This document shows, one piece after another, positions 12,519-24,000 of a stretch of DNA of 64,000 bases. Each line of letters begins with the position of its first letter. Position 1 is the stretch's first letter. The stretch is taken from positions 1,439,656 to 1,503,655 of the forward strand of contig JAGGNK010015225.1 of NCBI GenBank assembly GCA_017590115.1. Direction: 5' to 3'. The DNA comes from Montifringilla adamsi (taxonomy: Eukaryota > Chordata > Aves > Passeriformes > Passeridae). The translations under genes were made by a program, and so were the position numbers. The notes under the pieces were generated by a model. The model searched no databases and had not been told where the DNA came from. It saw nothing but the letters and a program-made list of their open reading frames with translations.

Positions 12519-12657
12519 AATCCCCTGATCCCACAGAGAGCTGACCTCAGCATGTCACAAAAGAAGGACATGAAACCACAGTGCCCTGTCCCCCTGCCCT
12601 GCTGCCAGCCTGTGGAACGTTCCAGAAGCTGAGCAGAGCTGTTTCTGTGGTTGCCAG

Positions 12658-12835
12658 GCTGCTGCTGGAGCTGCTGGAGCTGCTCTTTGACAAGTTCAAC
12701 GCCGTGGCCGCCGCGCACGCCGTGGTGCTGGGCCACCTGCAGCAGACTGTGGCCTCCCCCTGCAGCCAGCACGATGGGGACATCAAGCTCTACGACATGG
12801 TGGACGTGTGGGTGAAAATCCAGGATGTCCTGCAG
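12658..12835 (+). CDS. EXOC4: EXOC4 exon, leucine-rich helix
   Basis: The acceptor is GGTTGCCAG at 12657 and the donor GTAAGA begins at 12836. One base completes the Arg codon, followed by 59 whole codons. The translation opens with [20 protein letters not shown], a strongly helical stretch typical of Sec8, and closes with [19 protein letters not shown]. The middle ([16 protein letters not shown]) is the least conserved part and looks one residue longer than the mammalian protein as I recall it. Third positions are extremely GC-rich (54 of 59), with several CpGs around 12706-12722, unlike the surrounding AT-rich intron. Confidence 0.96.
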
Positions 12836-13929
12836 GTAAGAATCCCTCAGGTGGGCACGTTTTCAGCCTGCAGCTATAAAAAAAATACAAAGTCATACAA
12901 ACAAAACCCCATAAATTACAAAGAAAATACAAAACCCCTTCAGAACCAGAGAATACCTGTCATGCTCAACACTCAGTAGTGCTGGGATTTATCTTGGTTT
13001 TTTGGTAAGTAGCCACATTTACAACAGATTGTAATACTCCAAAGAGCTTAAATATCAGCAAAAAAAAAAAAAAAATCCCGTGGATTCCTCCTTATGGTGT
13101 TTGGAAAGGTTGATTCCTTTTGCCTACCAAGTGATTTATCAGCAGCTTTCAAAGTGACATTTTTGTTCTGTGTTACCATGTCATGCCTGTCTTATAAAGT
13201 GTCACAGCTGTAATGGCTTGTCTTCTGCTGTCATTGTGGCTGGGTTTAGGCAGCTCAGACACTTGCTGCCGGCGTGTTTGCAGCAAATTCTTATTTGATT
13301 CTTCCTCTTAACTGCAAGAGACTAAAGCTGTGCCTTGCTTAGGCTTTATTCAGGTGCTGTGCCTCTCACCTAGGGATCTGAGGCTCTCTCAGGCAGCAGA
13401 GCTCTCATCTGTCACATGTCTGTTCTCTCATTCTTGCTGTGATGTATGTTTTGTGTTATACTAAACACATGTTTGGTGTGTTTTTATTTATTTCTTTATT
13501 TGGAGATTACCTTTATACATAGTGCACAGATGTGGAACTTCACCTGCTGTGTGATAGAGGAGGTCAAACAAGTGAGCCTGGCATTATTTACAGGAGGGGG
13601 AAGGATTTATGTTAGTCATTCCAGCTCTGGGCTGGTGATGGAAAATGCTCTCTGCCTCCTGCCCTAACTCACTTTTTCAGTTTTGGGCCGGTTTGTAGCT
13701 GTTGCTCTGCAGGATTGTTTGACTGTGCAGTGATGCAGGGTTTGTTTTTTTTTTTTTTCCTTACCCAAATATCCCAATGACTTTAAATACTTGGCCATGA
13801 TAAATGTAAGGTGTGAGCCTTCAATCCCCTTCACTGACTCCTTACCCACACATTTGTCTTTCTAGAAGAATTATTATCAAAGGAATCTCCATCACTTTTC
13901 CCTATGCCACAAACTTGCAGCTCCTTTCA

Positions 13930-14160
13930 GAGAATTCCCAGAATGACCGGGTTGGGAGAGACCTTGCAGCCCCTGGAGTCCAGCCCAGCCCAACCCCTGA
14001 GCCAGAGCCTGGCACCCAGTGCCACATCCAGGCTTGCTCAACACCCCCAGGGCTTGTGACTGCCCCACCCCCCCGGGCAGCCGTGGCAGAGCTTTATCCC
14101 CTTGCTGGAAAAGCTTTTTCCTGACAGCCAACCTGAATTTCCCTTGGCACAGCTTGAGAT
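13930..14160 (-). mobile_element. CR1-like LINE fragment, second subfamily
   Basis: Reverse-complement CR1 with the diagnostic blocks CCGGGTTGGGAGAGACC, CAGCCCAGCCCAACCCCTG and GGAAAAGCTTTTTCCTGAC. A second copy of the same subfamily lies at 61991-62470 and shares most of this sequence. Confidence 0.85.
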
Positions 14161-15507
14161 ACTGTTCTTGTAAAAATTTGCTTGGAAATGTCCAGCCAGA
14201 GGTTCAGGAGGGGTTTTCTGAACAACAGAAAATGTCACACAGCTGAAGTGGGAATAAATAAAGGAAGAATGAAAGGGAAGAATTAAATTTAAGGATATGT
14301 GGAATGGGTCTGGGATGGGCAATCTGCAGCCATCTTCCTGTGATCCATGAGGCCCAGAAAAACATTGAGCTTGGAGTTCTGCAGATTTTGCTCCAGAAAG
14401 ACAAAACCTTGGAGTAAGAACATTCCCCAGACTGATCCTTCAGTGCAGCAGAACACCAAGGCTGGATATTCCCATCCTTTGTGGGAGTTTGGGATGGGTT
14501 CAGCCCTGGTGTGTGGTGAAATTTGGAGTGATTTCTGATGGCTGTTCCTGAACAGCATTGCTAAAACTCAAAGCCTGTGGAGGTGTGAGCACTGAAAGTG
14601 CTTTCTGTGCTGGGCAGAAAATGTCTGACCAAGATCTCTGGGAAAAGTGTGCCAAGAAAAACAAAAAGAACCCCCTTGGAAAGGTTTCATTGTTCTTGGG
14701 TGTCAGGGGGAGTCAGAAAAGCTTCCGAAAGAGCTTTTACAATGCATAAAAGCAGCACTTTAAGATCCATAATCTCTTGCTGGTTTAAGGTAAGAGATGA
14801 GCATTGACTGGCATGAAAGGGAGGAAATGCTGCATTTCTTTGTTCAAAATCTTGTTGGTGTTTGTACCTTAGTTCCACTGGAGTGGCTTAAAATATTTTT
14901 ACCTTAGAGTGTAAAAAAAGCCTTTGATCCCAAAGCCTAAATTATCTCTAACCTGCTTTTCTGTGTAAAGATAATTTTTGGAGAGGAGATCTTGTATTTG
15001 CAGCAGAGGGAGCAGAAAACTCAGTTTTAAAGGTGTTTAAAGCTGTTGGGGGAGGCTGAGAACTTGGAGGAAGTGGCTCAGGGAAGCAATGCAATTCCTT
15101 CAAGCTCCAGTGAATGGAATTTAGTCAGCACAGCAGAACAATCTCACACGAGTGGAATTCACAGGGAAAATGTTCTGTACGTGTGCATTGTGCATCTCTG
15201 CATGTGAAACTCAGGAAAATTCATGTTACAGCAGGGTTATCTCTCCATGTCTTCACCAAATAACAGGAGCTCGTGGTGGGCTGCAAATTGTGGGGGAGGA
15301 GTTGTTTTCTGCAGCTCATTTTTGGAGCTGGATTTCTGAAAGCTCCCTAATAACTGCACCAGGCTCTCTGGTGTAGTGTGAGAGGCTCAGTGTTGAGCAG
15401 TGCTGAGGTACAAAACATGCAAATATGAAATATTTTTGACCTCCTTTGAGAATGGAGGAGTAACACAGAAGACAGAGTGACCTTTTCCAGTTGGTAGGCG
15501 AGTGCTA

Positions 15508-15529
15508 CAAAACAAACAAACAAACAAAA
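15508..15529. repeat. (CAAA)n microsatellite
   Basis: Tandem AAAC/CAAA tetranucleotides, about five units. Confidence 0.9.
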
Positions 15530-15904
15530 GCAGTTTGTCAAAATACTAGAGCAGCTTTGTTCAGGAAAACACCACTTGAAGTTATTTCCTTGTCTCACAG
15601 CCAGCATAGCCCTTGATCATGTTGTTCCATCAATGGGAGAAGGGGGGAAATTTGTTTCGATTTCAACTTAAAGTTTGGCATTTTTTATGGAGCTGATTGA
15701 GCTCTTCAGTGCAGGAGTGGGTGGAACATCCTCCTGAACAGCCTCATGAATGCAGGATCAGGGCCTTGGCTGTGTTCTGGAGAGAGCTGGGAGCCATGTG
15801 CTGATGTCAGTGCTTGTGTCAGGATAAAGAGTGAGGCAATTCTGAGGTTTCTGGGACACTTCAGTGTCTGTGCTGGATCCTGCAGGACTGCTGGAGTGAG
15901 CCCC

Positions 15905-16075
15905 TCTGCTCTGGAGCCAGGCTGGGCAGCTGGGAATGTTCTCCTGGAGAAGAGAAGGCTCCAGGGAGAGCTTCCAGCACATTCCAGGGCCTGAAGGGGC
16001 TCCAGGAGAGCTGCAGAGGGACTGGGGACAAGGCCTGCAGGGACAGGACACGGAATGGTGCAGGACCCTGCTGCA
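15905..16075 (+). mobile_element. CR1 LINE fragment, 3' truncated
   Basis: Sense CR1 sharing the GAGAAGGCTCCAGGGAGAG and CTCCAGGAGAGCTGCAGAGG blocks with 54015-54372. It breaks off after the GGACAGGACACGGAATGG stretch, before the 3' tail. Confidence 0.85.
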
Positions 16076-16853
16076 GGAGAAGCCACCAGTGACTTGTCCT
16101 GTTGGTGACATGACCAGTTAACAGCTCAGGCTGGAGCTGTTTGCCTCCAAGCAAGAGATCTTCTCTCCTTTCTTAGTGATGAATTTGTAATTGGTGATTC
16201 TCAATTTTTTGGGATCTATATTTTTCTCCCTCCCACAGAAGAAAGGGAAAATCACACGTATTTTCTCTGGGACGTAAATCTTTAGCAGGTTCTCTGGTGG
16301 GCTGTCTGCTGAGAAGAACATATTAGACTGACAACTAATATGTTCCTTTTTTTGGGGATTTTTCTGTCTAATGCTTTCCTGTGTTTTCCAAAATTGGTGT
16401 CATTTAGCAGCCCAAACATTGCTGAAACCATAAGGAAACTGGGGAGGGAGGAACTGAAGCCTCCTCTCTGCCCACACACTCCTGTTGTGCTACTGCAGAG
16501 CTGGGGACAGCAGACACTGAGCCTTGAGAAACCTCTCTTCAGGATGCTCCACCATCCCCATATCCTGCCTTATCCAAGGGAATGGCATTTCAGGGAGGGA
16601 GCAGGGAAATGAGATAATTTTGTGCCTCACATCTGGGCCTGGTGCTGGGCAGTGATCTTGCAGAAAAGCTGCGTTTAAATTGCATTTGCTGGGTCACACT
16701 TGGCCAGGAGTTCTGGGAGAGCACTTGGAGATGAATTTCAGGGCTCTGCTGCAGGAACCTGAGTGCCTGTCTGGTTTTTAAGGGAATTAATGGCATAAAA
16801 TCCTGGTCCCCTTGGGCACGCAGGTGAGCAGGGGAATGTCTGTGCAGTTCAGC

Positions 16854-17710
16854 TTGTCAAGGCTGGCCTAGGACAGAGGCTGGACAAAGTTAAAGAATAA
16901 AACAGGGATTTATGGAAAGGATCTCCTCCATGGATGCACCTGGGGCAGCACAAGAGCCCAGCCAGGGCTGCCCTAAGATGAACCCAAATGGTCCCAAAAT
17001 GCATGAGCGCTCCCGGGGTCTCTCCCTGGGATCAGCTCTGCTCCATGTGCACATTGCAGTTCAGTGTCCAATTCCAGCTCAGCCCCTGCACTCCCATCCT
17101 GCTTGTTTTTCTCTCTGCAGCCCACGGGGTTTGTGCTCCTGGCCTGAGATTTGGATCATTTGTTGTGGTATTTGCTGGGTCCCCAGGACGAAGGAGGAAA
17201 TGATGAATCTGACTCCATGTTCGTAGAAGGCTAATTTATTATTTTATGATATTATATTATATTAAAGAATACTATATTAAAACTATACTAAAGAATAGAG
17301 AAAGGATACAGACAAAAGGCTACAAAGAATGATAATGAAAACTTGTGACTCCTTCCAGAGTCCGGTCACAGCCTGACTGTGATTGGTCATTAACTTAAAA
17401 TAATTCACATGTTGGATAAACAATCTCCAGCCACATTCCAAAGCAGCAAAACACAGGAGAAGCAAATGAGATAATATTGTTTTCCTTTTTCTCTGAGGCT
17501 TCTCAGCTTCCCAGGAGAAGAAATCCTGGCAAAGGGATTTTTCAGAAAATAAGAATGTGACAATTTGTCCTTGGTGCCCAGCTGGAGCAGGAATTGTTTT
17601 GTCTCCCTGCTCTGTGCACAGAGCTCACCATCCCATAATATGAAGCCCAGACCCACATACTAAAGCAGCACAGAATGTGAAAAATACAAAAGCTACAACC
17701 TGAGGCATCA
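16854..17710 (+). mobile_element. Solo LTR, family A, split by a family-B LTR
   Basis: Family-A sequence runs 16854-17163, is interrupted by the LTR at 17164-17562, and resumes after the duplicated target site, 17569-17710, ending TGAGGCATCA. The joined family-A part is about 452 bp, close to the 458-459 bp of the intact copies at 20584, 26815, 49760 and 56560. Flanking 4-bp repeats CAGC (16850-16853 and 17711-17714) mark its own insertion. The first few bases of the 5' end are decayed compared with TGATGCC in other copies. Orientation is given relative to the copy at 20584; the true sense strand is not known. Confidence 0.88.
17164..17562 (-). mobile_element. Solo LTR, family B, nested in family A
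   Basis: The 399-bp element starts TGTGGTATTTGC and ends GAATGTGACA. It is flanked by perfect 6-bp repeats ATTTGT at 17158-17163 and 17563-17568, inside an otherwise continuous family-A LTR. This shows directly that family B was still inserting after family A had landed. Confidence 0.95.
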
Positions 17711-19286
17711 CAGCAGCCTCAGTTACTCAGTGGGAAAGGTGTGGAGAGGTTTCAGCTCCATCCCAGCCTCAGCCAGCTGTGCTGCCGCCCCACTGCTTCC
17801 TTCTCCCCAGCCCAGGATGTTCTCCTTGCTCTGGCAGGATTCTCCTGTCAGGAATGTGATTTGAAGGAGCTGATTTGGCCAAGGTTTGCTGCTGGCTGCT
17901 TCTTCTGCTCGCTCACGTCCCTGAACTGTGGCAGGGCTGGCACGGGAGCAGGCGAGGGAGGGAAGGAACCGTGGAAAAGGGAAGGGAAAAGGTTTTTTTC
18001 CTGGCAGGGGAAGGGTTTTTCTATCAGCTGAAGCTGCTCCGTGGAGCTGCTCATGGAAAACCCAAGTGGTTTTTACTGGGTGGCTCAGCACAGGTCTGAA
18101 CCTTTGCATTTAAAAGCTGTTTGTGACACAGTTGGTACTCAGAAAGTCAAATCAGCTCTTTGCATGAGAGCTGTTAATATGCCATAAATCCTGGCTGGAA
18201 TGCCAGAGCAATATCTGAAATTGCTGCTGCCTTTGGGAAGTTCACCAGGTGATGTTTTGAACCCGCAGCAGTTATTTTTCACAAAGTGGCTCCACTGGTA
18301 TTTAATGGCTTTGTGGTCATCCTCCAAATAATGGGCCTGACAATCTTTGTGGTTCTTTTTAAATGGTCTGAAGTGTGTGGAACTGCTGCCCTTGTGTCCT
18401 GATGGTTTGGCTCATTAATGCTCATCTCCTTGAGAGAACGTTGGTCAAAAAAAGAGATTTGTCTGCAGCTTTAAAAAACAAACACAGCTTCACTTGGTCT
18501 CTAGCAGGAGACAGTGAGGAGGGAGAATTGCACTCCTCAGAATGGTGATATTTAAAAATGGAATTTAAATAATTAGAGTAGGTCACTTGATACTTTTCCC
18601 TCCCCCCTGTTATTTGACATGAGCTCAGCACATGCAGGAGTAAATCCAGGGTGTTACAGTGTTTTCTGCAAATATGTGCTGCTAAGAACATGAGAATTTC
18701 TGGGGAAGTTTATGGCCCAGGAAGAGTTTCACCTTTCTGGATCTAGAAAAGGACAAGCTGATTTTGCAGGAAGGTATTTCTTTAAATCTTGGCCTTACGA
18801 AGAAGGTTTGTAATGTCCTGCCTCCCATCTCCATTAAAAGGTTTTATAGATTTGCTCCAATTTACCTAAAAAATTCAGGTCTTTTTGCAATGTCAAACAG
18901 CAAATAAATTGGTACTTTTGTTAAGCTCTTAAGAAGATGCACTTGGAATTTGGGGTGATGGAAATGGCCTTGGTAAAGGTGAAAAAACGTGTCAGGAGTG
19001 CAGAGACGTTTCATGGAATCACTGGAAGGGCACAGGAAAAGGCATCCTGGCCTTTTAAAAATAAAGACTGTGAAGCAGAAATGCCCCAGATTGATGTATT
19101 TTCTCTTTGACAGGATGATCCTGGCTGAACTGTGTTCAAAACTGACTGAATTACGTGATTACAGGTACCTGGACGAGCTCCAGAGCTGAGCTGGCTGCAG
19201 ACACTGGATTCTTTTCTTTCCCAGGGATGGCCCTTGTTGACCAAGCTGTGCCATATTTGATTTTATATTCTGTTAGCAGAATTTTT

Positions 19287-19518
19287 CCCCCATACGCCTG
19301 CATTAACAACTTTTGTTTGGATACTTTTTATCTTGGAGGTGTTGATCCAATGCATTTCATAAACAGCAACATTTATGCTGAAGTTCAAAGGAATCAAGTC
19401 CAGAATCCCCCATACGCCTGCATTAACAACTTTTGTTTGGATACTTTTTATCTTGGAGGTGTTGATCCAATGCATTTCATAAACACCAACATTTATTCAA
19501 AGGAATCAAGTCCAGAAC
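19287..19518. repeat. 120-bp tandem duplication
   Basis: The block beginning CCCCATACGCCTGCATTAAC occurs at 19287 and again at 19407. The second copy has lost about 9 bp near its end (GCTGAAGTT) and has one obvious substitution. The unit is a multiple of three, so an open frame (19155-19535) runs through both copies with a repeated 40-residue block, but I recognise no protein in it and see no splice-site context that would make it an exon. Confidence 0.9.
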
Positions 19519-20583
19519 AAAAATTATTTGTTTGAACAATGCACAGTCACTTGTGCAGCTCATTGCAGAGGAGGTCAAAGGGCTTTGGGGAGATTTTAAA
19601 AAATAGTAACTCCTTTAATGAAATATTTGCAGGTTTATGAGCAAGGAAAAAAATTCTTTGTCTTTTTTCCATGCTGTAGAGCATCAAGCTGCTCTGAACT
19701 TCATTTAAGGTGGATTTTCCTTTTAATTGTTCATCACATTTAGTTTTATCATAGTTTTAAATGGGTTTTGGAGTTTATGCCTAAATATTCACGTAACTCA
19801 ATCCATGTGAGTTAAAAGCAACTTCAACTCTGCTGAAGGTGCTGAAAAAGGTGCCCAAATTCTTAGAGAGAGAAATAATTTCAAAAAGCTGTTTGGTGGA
19901 GTTGTGAAAGTCAAAGTCAGCTCTGCTGGGTGTTAGGCTGAGAGGAAAAGGTTGGGAATGCAGGATAGGGAATGACACATTCCCTACTTTGCTATTTGGC
20001 AGTTGGCACAAAACCTGTGCCTTGTGAACCCTGGGCCATCATTAAATTCTTTTTAATTGATACAACTTGAGAACTCAGAGTTTTTTCCAGCTTTTTTTTC
20101 CCCAGTGATGCCACTTGGAAGATTTCTTTCTCATGCTGGAAGATTCTCTGACAAGGACTAAAAGGGGGGTGAAGTGACCATCACACCTGATGTGACTCTG
20201 TGATCCCAACAGGAATGTGAGTTTTGGAAATAAAGGATGCAGAATTCCCAGCTTGTACAGGGCTTGTTAACCTTCACTTTCTTGGAGATGATAAACATTG
20301 GGATGATCTGGAAGAAATGGAAATTCTGCTGCAGATTTGCACCCTATCTTTTATTTTAACCTTTTTTGAACAGTTTTGTCAGCTCTGATGTGGATTTTTT
20401 TCCCCTCTGTTTTCTGTCAGTATCTGTTGTACTTCATCCCTGCTGTCAGCTGGAATTAGGAGGTGCTACAAGGAGTTCATCAGCATTTGTGGACATGTTT
20501 TATAGGACTATAAACCTCTCTTTTGATGTGCTGAGCTCATACTCTGTCCCTGTGTGAGTGCCTTTAAAGGCAACGACTTGTTC

Positions 20584-21042
20584 TGATGCCTTGAGAAGGC
20601 TGAGCTAAAACAGAGGCTGGGCAGAGTTCCAGAATAAAGCAGGGATGGATTGAAAGGATCTCCTCCATGTATGCACCTGGGGCAGCACAAGAGCCCAGCC
20701 AGGGCTGCCCCAAGATGAACCCAAATGGTCCCAAAATGCACGAGCGCTCCCGGGGTCTCTCCCTGGGATCAGCTCTGCTCCATGTGCACATTGCAGTTCA
20801 GTGTCCAATTCCAGCTCAGCCCCTGCACTCCCATCCTGCTTGTTTTTCTCTCTGCAGCCCACGGGGTTTGTGCTCCTGGGCTGAGATTTGGATCATTTGT
20901 CCTTGGTGCCCAGCTGGAGCAGGAATTGTTTTGTCTCCCTGCTCTGTGCACAGAGCTCACCATCCCATAATGTGAAGCTCAGACCCACACACTAAAGCAG
21001 CTCAGAATGTGAAAAATACAAACCCTAAAACCTGAAGTATCA
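20584..21042 (+). mobile_element. Solo LTR, family A (4-bp target duplication)
   Basis: The 459-bp element runs from TGATGCCTTGAG to CTGAAGTATCA and is flanked by GTTC on both sides (20580-20583 and 21043-21046). The ends of intact copies form a short inverted repeat, TGATGCC and GGCATCA. A 4-bp duplication with TG...CA ends is usual for ERV1-type LTRs. There are four other copies in the window: 16854, 26815, 49760 and 56560. Confidence 0.9.
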
Positions 21043-21383
21043 GTTCCCTTCCCAGCTCCATCAAACCAGTGTGAAAGGAAAAAGGCCAAAAACTCCTCGT
21101 GTCCTTCCTGCAGGATTCCTCCTGTGACAGCAGAGCTGAGGGGGATCCATGCAGACAAATTCCTGCTGATGGGAGAGAGGAGCTGATCTCCAAGGAAAAT
21201 GTTTGGAAATTGTTTTGCTTATGAGCCTTTTCTGCTCCTGTGCTGTTCTTGTTGTGCTTACCATGTGTGATGTTTGCAAAACCTTAGGGTGGCATCTTAT
21301 TTTTTCCTGAGGTTTTCCAGCTCTTGCTGCTTCTTTCCTTATAGGAAGTCTCTGCTACAGAATTGCATCAAGCAAAATCCTTC

Positions 21384-21500
21384 CAGAATCATAAAATGGT
21401 TTGGCTTGGAAAGGATCTTCCAGATCTTCTCATTCCAACCCTGTGCCATGGGCAGGGACACCTTCCTCTAGACCAGGGTGCTCCAAACCCCATCCATCCT
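21384..21500 (-). mobile_element. CR1 LINE fragment
   Basis: Reverse-complement CR1 3' end: CCAGAATCATAAAATGGTTT, then TGCCATGGGCAGGGACACCT and CAGGGTGCTCCAAACCCC. Confidence 0.85.
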
Positions 21501-21989
21501 GTATCTGCAGGGTTTTATATTTTATTTGCTACTTTTTTTAATGGTTGTGCTGCCCAGCTGCCTTTTGATGTGGTTTTATTCAGGAATTTTGCATACATCT
21601 CTCAGTGGATTTTGAGCAATAGATCATTGGGTTTCTAGGTATACAAGGGTTTCAGCAAATAAAACATTGATAATAAAGAACGGAAAATAAAGACTTGAGT
21701 GGGACTGTGATTCTTGAGAGCACTGAGAAAATATTTAAGCACATAATCAGCCTCAAAACTCTTTCTTCATTACTTTAAATTCATTTTTTGGCTTCAGCCA
21801 TATTTGCTGTACCAACTTTTAGCCACTCAGCTCCCGAAGGATGTAGTTTCTGCTTCCAAACAACTCATGTAAATGTGTCTGTACAAGGCAGCAGCAAGTG
21901 GCTGATGATTCACTGGTGTTCCCAGGGCTGAGAGAGGCTGCAGAGCTCCAAGCCTGTGTGATTGAAGGGAAATGACAAAGTTCATGCTG

Positions 21990-22213
21990 TGTCTTGGTTT
22001 GGAAAGCCAGGTGTCTGCTGAGGAAGGCAGGAGCTTTCCTTGAAATGAAAAATGCAAACCCCCTCCCTCTGAATTATTATAATTTTGAAATTAAGGGGCT
22101 CTCAGGCAAAGATATGGAAATAGGAATAACAGTTCTTTACTAGGAAAATGAAAAATGCAAATGCAATAGTACAAAAAAGAAAACAGAGTCAGAATAAACC
22201 TGGCACCCTGAAT
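21990..22213 (-). mobile_element. Partial LTR, family C
   Basis: It begins TGTCTTGGTTTGGAAAGCC, the same end as the full copy at 32047, and follows that copy through TGAATTATTATAATTTTG and GCAATAGTACAAA to about the GGCACCCTG stretch, where similarity stops. Strand is inferred from the full-length copy. Confidence 0.82.
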
Positions 22214-23640
22214 GTAATTAAATGCATTGGAAAGCTCTTTGGGGTCTTCATTTACTGGTAGAGACCAAAGAATTATGGCTGTGGGTGTGCCCTGGGTGAA
22301 GCTGGGAGCTGCAATCTGATTAAAAAACAACATTGGTGCATTGTTAATCCAGATTTTCCAGTCAGAAAAGCTGCCCTCCCTCTGCTTTGCATTGGATTGG
22401 AAAAAAACCCCAAAATATTAAAGAGCAGCACCAGGAGAGAAGGAAAAAATCCCTGTGTGCTCCACTCTGTGAGCCCAGTGCTTTTATTGAGAGGAGCTTT
22501 GCCCTTTATTTTTAGTGTTCCAGAACCCTGGAATGTCCCTGATCACTTCTTGCCACGGCTCCTGTGGGTGAAATGTTATTTTCCAGTGGAAAATGTGGTG
22601 GTGGTGCCCACTATTCCCAGTGCAGCATTGACTGAGGGGCTCTGGAAAGTGCTATAAAAATAATTCTCCATGTGTTAACTCAGACTTTGCTTTTCTGCAG
22701 TTTCTGGTGAGCCACCCTATGAATTTCTGTGATGGATGAGGTTTTCCAAAAGAGCCAAAGGCATTTAGGATCTAACTCCCTTGGCAATCTAGTGGGAATT
22801 GGACAACTAATTACTTTGGATTCTTTGGAAAATCCCAGATCTAATTTTGTATTATAATAACATGATTTTAAAGGAAGGTAAACCTCCAAGAAAAATAACA
22901 TTTGGTGTATTTTTTTCCTTTTATTAATAGACAGTAGAGCTGTTTTTCTGACCAATTCTCCTGTGTTGAAGCTCCTTTGGAAAAGGCTTGGAGCAGGAGG
23001 TTGGATGGATGGGCTGGATCTGCCTTTTCCAAGGGCTGACCCGTGGCCCTGTGCAACACCTGAGATGAAAACTCTTGTCTGATGCACTCCAATTGCACAG
23101 AGGTTAATTGTGTCATTAATTTTCTCTCCTGGGCTTAAACAGCTGGAATTTGCTGCCTCGTGACAGGGAGAATAATCCAAATTAGTTACACCTCCCAGCA
23201 GGTCAGTAAATAAATAAATCAGAGCTGTCCCTTAAGTGTAAAATCCAGAATCTGGCTGGTTTTACTGCCAAAGGACACTGGACCAACGCAGAATTATCTG
23301 GGACACAATAAAGGGATGATCTCACTTTATTACAGTGAGTTGGTGCTCATTCCCTCGCTGCTTAATCAGGGTGGTGCCCTCGTAGAAAAACTGCATTTTC
23401 CAGCCCCTTTTCCTGCCAGAGTGATAAATGATGGTGCCTCTGAATTGTTCCTCTCCCGATGATTTGCTTTAATTCACGAGGGTGACTTTCCCTCAGAGCC
23501 CATCGTGGTGCTAAGGTGGAAAAAATGAAGATGTTCCCAGAGATTTCTGTGGATGTGACAGCTGTAGTGGAGAACGTTCCCTAAACTTTGTGGTCCCTCA
23601 GGAAAAGTGATGCTGGTTCATTCCTGTTACATAAAAATAA

Positions 23641-24000
23641 TAAAAAACGACAATCATAAAAAAAAAGTGCATCAATCAATATAAACCTAACTATGATAAT
23701 AACTTTAAAACTTAAAATTTAAAAAAAAATTACAACAACCTTCATTCCACCTCAAACTACTTTAAAAACAACCTTCAAACAATTAAATCAACTAAGGTAT
23801 TAACTAAACAAACAATCTCATACCATTTCTCTCACAGGAAACAATTTATTAACTAATGTTCAAAATACAAAGCATATGACTCTCCAAAACAAAACAACAA
23901 TTAATTTTCTTTTATTAACACATAAACATAAAAACTGTAATAAAATACATAAACCTTTCCAACCATTCAATATCTACACCTAAAAGCCCACAATAATTAC
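23641..24000. other. G-depleted, A-rich block of unknown origin
   Basis: I count 13 G in these 360 bases, and none in 23701-23760, while C stays common and A dominates. Flanking DNA has ordinary composition. There is no long open frame, no short tandem period and no resemblance I can name. Candidates are an old, heavily G-to-A edited retroelement piece, a nuclear copy of mitochondrial DNA, or low-complexity drift. None is proven. Confidence 0.6.

Larger units (their letters stand above)
6974..12657 (+). other. EXOC4 intron, 5.68 kb
   Basis: The donor is GTAAGG; the acceptor TGGTTGCCAG at 12648-12657 has a weak pyrimidine tract. It contains a CR1 tail (8068-8125), a family-B solo LTR (9742-10150), a CR1 fragment (10815-11175) and a second, oppositely oriented family-B LTR (12105-12518) just before the next exon. 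I see nothing nameable in 6980-8065, 8130-9740, 10160-10810 or 11180-12100. Confidence 0.85.

Noticed and set aside
19155..19535. A candidate exon or small gene with a repeated 40-residue block
   Set aside because: No recognised homology, the frame is also open on the other strand, and the repeat is a recent DNA duplication. Kept only as a finding.
20667..20975. A 102-codon frame present in all five family-A LTR copies, intact in four of them
   Set aside because: The copies are nearly identical DNA, frames are open on both strands, and there is no recognisable domain, so conservation is explained by shared descent of the LTR.
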